5,731 nt of DNA from UBA6382 sp963600315 (GTDB lineage Bacteria > Bacteroidota > Bacteroidia > Bacteroidales > Bacteroidaceae): the NCBI GenBank assembly GCA_963600315.1, contig CAVCAW010000116.1, positions 1-5,731 of the forward strand. The letters are read 5' to 3'. The notes beneath the pieces were generated by a model that was not told the origin of the DNA, searched no databases, and was given only the letters and a program-made list of their open reading frames with translations. A program made the position numbers and the translations under genes. Each line of letters begins with the position of its first letter. Positions within the stretch are counted from its first letter, which is position 1. Below are positions 1-5,207 of the stretch, one piece after another.

Positions 1-1
1 G

Positions 2-83
2 CCCGCGCCCGTGGCACGCCCACCCGTGACATAAGCACCCGCCCGCGCCCGTGGCACGCCCACCCGCGCCCGTGGCACGCCCG
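2..83. repeat. GC-rich 21-bp direct-repeat (iteron-like) array
   Basis: Three near-identical 21-bp units lie at 2-22, 42-62 and 63-83. The second and third abut and differ only at the last base. The identity between the first and second copies extends over 26 bp (1-26 and 41-66). The 19 bp between them (23-41) can be read as a decayed unit: it keeps CCCG at the left and GCAC plus CC at the right, so the tract can be viewed as four units end to end. Each intact unit contains the pseudo-palindrome CGTGgCACG (10-18, 50-58, 71-79). The tract is far richer in G+C than the rest of the window and may continue upstream of position 1. A spacing of 21 bp is about two helical turns, which would place bound proteins on one DNA face. 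Its position before the packaging genes fits a pac/cos element or small-terminase binding sites, but that role is inferred. Confidence 0.85.
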
Positions 84-252
84 GGATCCACTTGAAACTA
101 GATAATGTGTTAGCATAGGTTAACTTATTATCCTACTAGTAGAATATACCCGGGGCCGGATAGCGGATAGCGCCCCGGCCCGCCACCGGGTAAGCGTTGC
201 CTCCACCAAAAAATTTCCTCAATCATTTCTCAACTTCGAAAGGGAGTGTAAT
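84..252 (+). other. Leader region before the first packaging-region gene
   Basis: I see no gene here. Between the repeat array and the GC-rich hairpin lies an AT-rich stretch (about 90-147) that could hold a promoter. TAGAAT at 140-145 matches five of six bases of the -10 consensus, and TTGAAA at 92-97 matches five of six bases of the -35 consensus, but the two are about 42 bases apart and do not form one promoter. The region ends with the ribosome binding site AGGGAG (241-246), six bases before the ATG at 253, which decides that start. Confidence 0.45.
148..191. repeat. GC-rich inverted repeat with competing hairpins
   Basis: This segment can fold in more than one way. CCGGGGC (150-156) is the exact reverse complement of GCCCCGG (172-178). 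GGGCCGG (153-159) is the exact reverse complement of CCGGCCC (175-181). An outer pair ACCCGG (148-153) matches CCGGGT (186-191). The loop holds a tandem heptamer, CGGATAG at 157-163 and 164-170, followed by CG. No run of T follows, so it does not look like an intrinsic terminator. It sits about 60 bases before the first gene and could act in DNA form (packaging or recombination site) or as a structured leader RNA. The function is not known. Confidence 0.7.
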
Positions 253-1320
253 ATGTTAGATTACTCATTAAAAACAACAGAAGAAAGAATCGCCTGTGTC
301 GCAGACGTTCTCGCTTCTACCCCAAAAAACAAGCTCACGAAAAAATACAAAGAAATCATGGCTGACTATATCCTGATGACAACCGAGCATTCCCAAACGA
401 AGAAAGAGAAAGCTTCCGAGTATCAAATCCTCACCAAAAACCGTGAGATCACGATCAACAAGCGTCAAGTGTCCTATGAGCAAGTAATTGATTCTTTAGA
501 GAATGGTGAAGATGGTATCTATGCCTTGATGACAGACAACCATAAGCAATATCTCGACAACAAGAACAAAATCTCCAATCAAGAGATAGAGTCCTCACCT
601 GCCCTGAAGCGACAAATGGATCTTATCGATTCTCTGAAGAAACAATTAGACGCAACAACAGGTGCCGCACGATTCGCAATCAAACGTCAAATCATCGAGG
701 CTTGGCAACAGCTCTACATTCTCAAAGCATCCCTCTCAGGGGGTGCGCCGCAATCTAAATCTTCCAACCAGATGCGGCTTTTCGCTTCCACTCCCATACG
801 CGAAGAGATTACAATGGGAGAAGATGGGATGCCGCACGTAGACGCTTTGCTTTCTCTCTTGGTTCCTGAGCATGTCTGTTTCCTCTTGACCTATTACTCA
901 GCACTCAAGGAAGAATCCTATGACGATCTAAACTCCGACATGCATTGGCTCTTGATTGACCTTGAGAATCTAATCGAACGAGCACTTGCCAATCAGCCAA
1001 CCCTAAAGAAACTAATCATCCTAAAGGTGGACGGACTCTCCAACGAAGAAATCCGCTCCATCCTAGAAGAGCGAGACGGTATCGTTCACACTGAGCAATA
1101 CTATTCAACCCTATGGCGCAAGCGCATTCCCAAGTTAATCGCAACCCAAGCGAAGAAAGAGTGGATTCAATGGTACTACTCCAACGTAGCCTACGGTGAC
1201 TGGAAATATTGCGCGACGTGCGGCCAGTGGAAACCTGCGCACCCTATGTTCTTTACTCGCAACACATCAAAAGATGGTTGGTATAGTCGCTGCAAAGAAT
1301 GCCGCCAGAAGCATCAATAG
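253..1320 (+). CDS. Uncharacterised phage protein with C-terminal four-cysteine zinc ribbon
   Basis: This 355-aa protein starts at an ATG six bases after AGGGAG. I cannot name it firmly. The N-terminal half is charged and mostly helical. Residues 60-160 (around ENGEDGIYAL and the stretch near ATTGAARFAIKRQIIEAW) resemble, from memory, uncharacterised proteins seen beside phage terminases. Residues about 250-297 (LKKLIILKVDGLSNEEIRSIL onward) look like a helix-turn-helix of the sigma-factor or resolvase type. The C-terminus is a compact zinc ribbon with Cys320, Cys323, Cys347 and Cys350 (CATCG, an FF pair, then CKEC). This combination suggests a DNA- or RNA-binding protein; that is inference from visible motifs. 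Only 15 bases separate it from the next gene, so the two are probably co-transcribed. It has no signal peptide or membrane segment. A role in packaging-site recognition or late regulation is possible. Confidence 0.88.
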   Translation: MLDYSLKTTEERIACVADVLASTPKNKLTKKYKEIMADYILMTTEHSQTKKEKASEYQILTKNREITINKRQVSYEQVIDSLENGEDGIYALMTDNHKQYLDNKNKISNQEIESSPALKRQMDLIDSLKKQLDATTGAARFAIKRQIIEAWQQLYILKASLSGGAPQSKSSNQMRLFASTPIREEITMGEDGMPHVDALLSLLVPEHVCFLLTYYSALKEESYDDLNSDMHWLLIDLENLIERALANQPTLKKLIILKVDGLSNEEIRSILEERDGIVHTEQYYSTLWRKRIPKLIATQAKKEWIQWYYSNVAYGDWKYCATCGQWKPAHPMFFTRNTSKDGWYSRCKECRQKHQ

Positions 1321-1335
1321 AAATGAGGAAACAAC

Positions 1336-2571
1336 ATGGCGAATGATTCAATGAAACAACAATTAACATGCGAGAAGTGCGGGCGTTCCTACGAGGCAAC
1401 CCGTAACTTCTTCAAAAAGCGCACGGGAGAAAGATACCCTGTGTGTAAAAATTGTCTCACCCTTCAAATCGACAACGCAAACCCCGACACTTTCAAATGG
1501 ATTCTGAAAGAGTTCGACCTCCCATTCATTGAGGACACATGGAACGATATTGCGGAGGCTGAATATAAGAAAAAACCTGCAAGTTTTGGTCCAAAATCTG
1601 TAATCGGCATGTACATGCGCACAATGAATATGGGGCAATATGCAAAGTATCACTGGGATGACACCCCTAAATTTGAAGAGAAGAAAAGACAAGAGGAACA
1701 AAAAAGAGCCGCAAAGATAGCGCAAGCTGAAGAGTTTGCGGCCACCCGTGTGAAAGAACTTGAAGAAAAATTGGCCGCAGGAGAAATCTCGCAGGCTGAA
1801 TTCGACTTTAAGAATCCAATGAACAATGACAAGAAAAACGACCAGCCTATGTTCAAGACTGCGGCTCTTGGTATTAACGAAGATGACATTCTAGAGAAAA
1901 TGTCAGAGGAGGAGCGATACCAGATGATGCTCAAATGGGGCAATGCCTATCGTCCTTCTCAATGGGTGCAACTAGAAACACTCTATCGTAAATATGAGAA
2001 CGAATATGAAATGAACATAGACCGCGAAGAAGCACTCAAGCAAATTTGCAAACTTAACATAAAGATGAGTGAAGCTTTAGACGTTGGAGACTCTAACGCA
2101 TACAAAGCTCTCTCAACAGCTTACGACCAGTTGCGGCGTTCCTCTAAATTCACAGAAGCGCAAAACAAAGAAGATTCCTCTAGATACTTAGACTCTATTG
2201 GAGAACTCGTGCGCTATTGCGAACGGGAGGAGGGTATTATCGAGCAACTGCCTTCACCAGATGAATATCCGCAAGATAAAATCGACTTCACTATCCGCGA
2301 CCTCAAAAACTATAATCGCAATCTCATCGTCAACGAAATGAATCTCGGTGCCTTGATTGAGACTTATATTAAGAAACTTGAGCAAGCGGAAGCAGAGAAA
2401 GAGAAGGAGCTATCCTCCGGACTTTATACCTCTATTGAAGAAGAACTTGCCGATGAAATAACAGACGAAGATGCTGTAGAGTTCTATGAAAATCAGCAAA
2501 GAGTTGTTGAAGAAGAGGCTGAACTCTTGGCAGAGATGTATGGAGGTGATGATTTGAATAATGTCACTTAA
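1336..2571 (+). CDS. Acidic zinc-ribbon protein; candidate small terminase/packaging subunit
   Basis: This 411-aa protein starts at an ATG preceded by GAGGA (1325-1329). A second Met at codon 6 is a less well placed start. Residues 12-40 form a zinc ribbon (Cys12, Cys15, Cys37, Cys40) with the pattern CEKCG, FF, CKNC, very like the ribbon at the end of the preceding gene. Residues 112-150 are rich in Glu, Lys, Ala and Gln and should be a coiled coil. Residues 200-300 (from WGNAYRPSQW through AQNKEDSSRY) form a helical core that I recall from unnamed phage proteins encoded before terminases. The C-terminal 60 residues are strongly acidic. The last 11 bases overlap terL, whose ribosome binding site lies inside this gene, so the two are translationally linked. 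The position directly before terL makes it a candidate small terminase, although it is much longer than the usual 150-200 aa. The function is inferred from context only. Confidence 0.88.
   Translation: MANDSMKQQLTCEKCGRSYEATRNFFKKRTGERYPVCKNCLTLQIDNANPDTFKWILKEFDLPFIEDTWNDIAEAEYKKKPASFGPKSVIGMYMRTMNMGQYAKYHWDDTPKFEEKKRQEEQKRAAKIAQAEEFAATRVKELEEKLAAGEISQAEFDFKNPMNNDKKNDQPMFKTAALGINEDDILEKMSEEERYQMMLKWGNAYRPSQWVQLETLYRKYENEYEMNIDREEALKQICKLNIKMSEALDVGDSNAYKALSTAYDQLRRSSKFTEAQNKEDSSRYLDSIGELVRYCEREEGIIEQLPSPDEYPQDKIDFTIRDLKNYNRNLIVNEMNLGALIETYIKKLEQAEAEKEKELSSGLYTSIEEELADEITDEDAVEFYENQQRVVEEEAELLAEMYGGDDLNNVT
2542..2550 (+). promoter_or_regulatory. Strong Shine-Dalgarno site for terL inside the upstream gene
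   Basis: GGAGGTGAT is a nine-base match to the anti-Shine-Dalgarno end of Bacillota 16S rRNA. It lies within the last codons of the preceding gene. The stop codon TGA at 2555-2557 is in the terL frame, so the ATG at 2561 is the first ATG available in that frame. The wide GGAGG-to-ATG distance (14 bases) is partly offset by pairing through GTGAT. Confidence 0.75.
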
Positions 2572-3445
2572 AGACCTAGTGAAAATAGGTAGTAAAAGCG
2601 AAAATGTTATAGAAATTACAGAAGAACTATTACATAAAAATTTAGATAGATACAGAGAACTAATCGCCTATTGGCGAATCTACCCAGATAGATTGGTAGA
2701 TTTCTATTGCGGCCTCAACCCGCACAATACTTTTCATCTATATTTTTATCAAAGAATGTTCTTGCGCGTTTGTATGCGGCACAAGATGGTGTACGCAACA
2801 TTCGTCCGTGCTTGGTCTAAATCTTTTATGTCAGTCTTATCGCTGATGTTAAAAGCTATACTGTATCCCAATGCTAAACTCTTTACCGTTGCGTCTGGTA
2901 AAGAACAAAGTGCGCAAATTTTGTCAAGTAAAGTTGACGAGATATGCAAACTAATTCCCGCAATGGAAAAAGAGATTATCTGGGATACAAGAGGATCAAG
3001 AGCCACAACAAGACAAAGTAAAGATTCTACTACCTATACTTTTAGAAATGGGTCTACTTTACAAAACATTGCGGCCTCTGAGAAAACTCGTGGCGCACGT
3101 TTTCACAGCGGGTTGATGGAAGAATGTGTTGGTATAGATCAAGACGTGTTGAATGAAATCATTATCCCGACAATGAATGTTTCACGTCTTGTGAATGGTC
3201 AGGTAGATAAAAACGAAATATTGAATAAATCGCAATGTTTCATTACTACCGCAGGATATAAAGGCACATTCGCTTATGATAAATTAATTCAAATATTATG
3301 TCAATCGGTTGCTCGACCTGAAACAGCTATTGTTCTAGGCGGCTCTTGGCGAGTTCCGGTGGTCGAAGGTTTATTAGATCGAGACTTCGTTACTCAATTG
3401 AAGCTAGACGGTACGTTCAACGAAGCATCGTTTGACCGAGAGTAT
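2561..3445 (+). CDS. terL: Large terminase subunit, exon 1 (ATPase domain)
   Basis: TerL is the motor that pumps phage DNA into the prohead and cuts it at the ends of packaging. This exon encodes 295 residues, the N-terminal ATPase. The visible motifs are an adenine-binding region near HLYFYQRMFLR (59-69), a deviant Walker A at 83-88 (RAWSKS, without the usual glycines), a Walker B with catalytic glutamate at 184-188 (GLMEE), and the coupling motif near 227-234 (FITTAGYK). Residues 284-295 (GTFNEASFDREY) are the linker that in uninterrupted terminases continues into a sequence like the start of exon 2. Reading on past 3445 adds 33 residues with no terminase character and stops at 3545-3547, inside an intron core, so the unspliced product would be a truncated ATPase. 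The exon ends on a codon boundary (TAT, Tyr295). Its first 11 bases overlap the preceding gene. Identification as terL is firm; the boundary rests on P1 pairing and frame. Confidence 0.92.
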
Positions 3446-3454
3446 AAAATAATT

Positions 3455-3614
3455 GTACTCATTAAATACTGTGAATTGCTGGGAAACCTTGAGAGCTTTT
3501 TATACTACAATAGAATCGTGAGATTCTATGATAAGTTCAACAAATAAAAAGATTAGGCAATCAGCAGCCAAGCTTCTTACTTTTTAAGAAGAAGGTTCAA
3601 CGACTAAGTAGTTA
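3455..3614 (+). ncRNA. Group I ribozyme, 5' part of catalytic core (P1 guide to P3')
   Basis: The helices read by eye are as follows. The P1 guide strand is 3455-3460. P3 pairs UAAAUACU (3463-3470) with AGUAGUUA (3607-3614), with one A-G mismatch. P4 pairs UUGCUG (3476-3481, in the P element with GGGAAA) with CAGCAG (3562-3567, the Q element). P5 is CCU/AGG (3487-3489 with 3555-3557), extended by CUUUUU/AAAAAG (3496-3501 with 3546-3551) and capped by a perfect 8-bp hairpin with a GUGA tetraloop (3510-3529). P6a is CUUCUU/AAGAAG (3573-3578 with 3586-3591). The R element GUUCAACGACUA (3595-3606) closely resembles that of the Tetrahymena intron. P2 seems absent, since only two bases separate P1 from P3. 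Folding software was not available. Confidence 0.9.
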
Positions 3615-3641
3615 ACAATGCGTTAACCTGTGCAGTATAGT
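3612..3641 (+). promoter_or_regulatory. Possible sigma-70/sigma-A-type promoter inside the intron
   Basis: TTAACA (3612-3617) and TATAGT (3636-3641) each match five of six bases of the -35 and -10 consensus, with an 18-base spacer. A transcript would begin near 3648, just before the ribosome binding site GGAAAGG region (3650-3655) of the HNH gene. That would let the endonuclease be made without terL transcription and without a folded full-length intron. The site overlaps P3' of the ribozyme. AT-rich sequence gives such matches by chance, so confidence is moderate. Confidence 0.4.
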
Positions 3642-3664
3642 GTAAAATCGGAAAGGTCTTTATT

Positions 3665-4405
3665 ATGCAAAGAATTGTAATTGATAATATAGTTACCTCG
3701 TATTATATAACCGAAGATGGCAAATGCTACAATAGCATAACCAACAATTGGCTAAAAGGACAAGAGAATCATAAGAACACTTATTTCTCATATACTTTAA
3801 CAATGCCAGATGGAACGAAAAAAAGAAGATATGCGCATAGATTGGTTGCGGAAGCATATATTCCAAACGATGACCCTCAAAAAAATCAAATAAATCATAT
3901 TGATGGAAATAAAAGTAATAATTGCGTAGACAATTTAGAATGGGTTACTCAAAAAGATACCAGTGCGGCCAATCTGAGAAAGTCCCCGCACGTTTTTTGC
4001 TTTACAAGAGATAAAAGACTTGTTGCAGAATATCTTTCTATTGGAGAAGCTAGTAAAGCGACAAAAACTTCTTATAGTTTAATACAACAAGAATTGAATA
4101 AAACCATTAAAGCTTTAAGTGGAGGATTCTATTGGAGTTCTGCCCCAGAGCTAGGACGAACAATAGAATACAAAAACACAGGAAAAGCGAAGCCAGTCAA
4201 TCAATATACCAAAGAGGGTAAGTATATTATGACTTATCCTTCTACTGGTGTCGCAGCTAAAGCGATCAATGGGCATCATTCTCGTATCGGTGAATGTTGC
4301 CGCAATAAAGTTCCATCCTATAAAGGTTATGTATGGAGATACACTAATGATATAGTCTCACCTTTAGTGAAAGCTAAAGAAGATGTTCGTGCGGAACATC
4401 TGTAA
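3665..4405 (+). CDS. HNH homing endonuclease, I-HmuI-like, intron-encoded
   Basis: This 246-aa protein would cut intron-less terL and so drive copying of the intron into it. The N-terminal region (residues 10-57) has the NUMOD4-like look of phage homing enzymes (YYITEDGKCYN). The HNH_3-type catalytic core spans about 58-95: His58 in AHRLVAEAYI, the NHIDGNKSNN block with His78, and Asn90 in DNLEWVT. Two NUMOD1-type DNA-binding repeats follow. The first is at about 110-157 and ends GGFYWS. The second is at about 178-226 and ends KGYVWRY. Each contains an S/T-rich helix-turn-helix stretch (IGEASKAT; STGVAAKA). This order matches I-HmuI. It starts at ATG 3665, nine bases after GAAAGG (3651-3655 core), and stops eight bases before the 3' splice site, so its end overlaps the ribozyme core. 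The gene is intact and AT-rich compared with the first two genes. Confidence 0.93.
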   Translation: MQRIVIDNIVTSYYITEDGKCYNSITNNWLKGQENHKNTYFSYTLTMPDGTKKRRYAHRLVAEAYIPNDDPQKNQINHIDGNKSNNCVDNLEWVTQKDTSAANLRKSPHVFCFTRDKRLVAEYLSIGEASKATKTSYSLIQQELNKTIKALSGGFYWSSAPELGRTIEYKNTGKAKPVNQYTKEGKYIMTYPSTGVAAKAINGHHSRIGECCRNKVPSYKGYVWRYTNDIVSPLVKAKEDVRAEHL

Positions 4406-4413
4406 GATAAGTG
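4349..4413 (+). ncRNA. Group I ribozyme, 3' part (J8/7, P7', P9 region, terminal G)
   Basis: GAUAUAGUCU (4349-4358) is the S element. UAGUC (4353-4357) pairs perfectly with GACUA (3602-3606) to form P7. By analogy with Tetrahymena G264-C311, G3602-C4357 would be the guanosine-binding pair, with C3601 bulged. Downstream are a short P9-like hairpin UCAC/GUGA (4358-4361 with 4367-4370) and a perfect 8-bp hairpin AGAUGUUC/GAACAUCU (4381-4388 with 4394-4401). The intron ends at G4413. All of this except the last eight bases also encodes the C-terminus of the HNH endonuclease. Confidence 0.85.
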
Positions 4414-5179
4414 GAATCACTCTGGACTGGCGACGTTGAATCCGCATTTTTCAATAGCGTGATTTTTGATAAACGTCGTATATTACAATTGCCAGAGTAT
4501 AAAAACAATGGCCGCACCAATGAAAAGGGATATTATATCCTTGGCGTTGACGTAGGCCGCAAAGACTGTAACACTGAAATAGTGGTAATTAAAGTGACCC
4601 CTGCCCCAACAGGAGTTCCTAGGAAACAGATAGTTAACATATTTTCCTATAAAGCCGAACACTTTGGATTGCAAGCAATACACATCAAGAGATTGTTTAA
4701 TCAATTCAATTGTCGTGCGGCGATCATAGACGGTAATGGATTAGGCCATGGTCTAGTCGATATGTTAACAATGGATCAGCAAGATCCTGATACTGGTGAA
4801 ACGCTATGGAACTGGGGCGTAATCAATGATGACGATGGCGATTTCCGTCAGATGCGAACTGCTGAAACTATCACAGATGCAATGTATATTATGAAAGCAA
4901 ACGCATCATTAAATACTGAAATGTATGCCTATTGTCAATCTCAAATGAGAAATGGTAAAATCTTGTTCTTGATTGATGATAATGCCGCTAAAGGCAAATT
5001 ATTGAGTCAAGCGCAAGGACAGAAAATGTCTGATAGGCAACGTTTAGATTATCTCTTCCCGTATCTACAGACAAATGTTCTGAAAGATCAAATGCTAAAT
5101 CTCGTTGAAGAAACAGAAGGCATCAATATTATCCTAAAGCCGCACAATAAAAAGATTAAACACGATAAATTCTCAGCGT
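4414..5179 (+). CDS. terL: Large terminase subunit, exon 2 (nuclease domain)
   Basis: This exon continues terL in frame after intron removal, starting ESLWTGDVESAFF, the usual entry to the terminase nuclease domain. It encodes an RNase H-fold nuclease that cuts concatemeric DNA. The three acidic metal-binding positions are visible: Asp in GVDVGR (spliced residue 341), Asp in AAIIDGNG (401) and Asp in KHDKFSA (546). The open frame runs back to GTG 4411, but no ribosome binding site precedes that codon, so it is not a real start. After KHDKFSA, where terminases normally continue with a conserved aromatic or aliphatic residue and EYGL-like sequence, the frame instead reads SKEIYIRRI and stops at 5206-5208. 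The true exon therefore ends near 5173-5180. U5179 is my best guess, because group I introns cut after U and T plus TT or TA would restore Phe or Leu. The rest of terL lies beyond this window. Confidence 0.85.
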
Positions 5180-5195
5180 CAAAAGAAATATATAT

Positions 5196-5202
5196 AAGGA
5201 GG
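5196..5202 (+). promoter_or_regulatory. Consensus ribosome binding site for the LAGLIDADG gene
   Basis: AAGGAGG is a perfect Shine-Dalgarno heptamer ending five bases before the ATG at 5208. It also encodes part of the short read-through tail of terL (Arg-Arg). The terL read-through stop and the endonuclease start overlap as TAATG (5206-5210), which is typical of translational coupling. Confidence 0.88.
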
Positions 5203-5207
5203 ATTTA

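Larger units (their letters stand above)
3446..4413 (+). mobile_element. Group I intron with HNH homing endonuclease gene, in terL
   Basis: This 968-nt insertion splits terL between the ATPase and nuclease domains. The 5' splice site follows U3445. The upstream exon end GAGUAU (3440-3445) pairs fully with the internal guide GUACUC (3455-3460), which gives the expected U-G pair at the cleavage site. The intron ends at G4413, as group I introns do, and joining 3445 to 4414 restores one frame across FDREY/ESLWTG. Between R and S of the catalytic core lies an HNH endonuclease gene, in the position of the P8 loop. This is the same arrangement as the phage SPO1 polymerase intron with I-HmuI. Together the ribozyme and endonuclease make a self-splicing, homing element. 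Whether it still splices or homes cannot be seen, but no core helix appears destroyed. Confidence 0.93.

Noticed and set aside
1..83. CRISPR array
   Set aside because: Units are 21 bp, two of them directly abut with no spacer, and there are no cas genes. The pattern is a tandem repeat, not repeat-spacer.
80..90. Cloning-vector polylinker (SmaI and BamHI sites side by side)
   Set aside because: The flanking bases do not match the common pUC polylinker, which has an extra G between the sites, and no further vector sequence is seen.
1..105. End of an upstream coding repeat (frame 1 is open to TAA at 103-105)
   Set aside because: The first copy and the later two are read in different frames because of the 40-bp offset, so the peptide repeat is not maintained. 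GC-rich DNA is often open by chance. The sequence before position 1 could change this view.
148..191. Rho-independent terminator
   Set aside because: The GC-rich stem is not followed by a T-run on either side.
1363..1943. Reverse-strand open frames at 1363-1725 and 1650-1943
   Set aside because: They lie fully opposite a well-supported gene, have low-complexity Ser/Phe/Leu-rich products, and lack convincing ribosome binding sites. They are shadows of the coiled-coil coding sequence. The same holds for 268-483, 2749-3006 and 4483-4704 on the reverse strand.
4411..4413. GTG start of an independent 265-aa gene
   Set aside because: There is no ribosome binding site before it, and the protein starts in the middle of the terminase linker. 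The codon GTG is the last three bases of the intron, and the frame continues exon 1 after splicing.
3451..4418. P10 pairing between the 3' exon start and the intron 5' end
   Set aside because: Only about two consecutive pairs (G4414-U3454, A4415-U3453) can form, too few to use as evidence.
5166..5207. P1 of the second intron formed by the exon end near 5173 with GGATTTA at 5201-5207
   Set aside because: The pairing needs a bulge or contains mismatches and would use the ribosome binding site and start region. It is not better than chance in AT-rich sequence.
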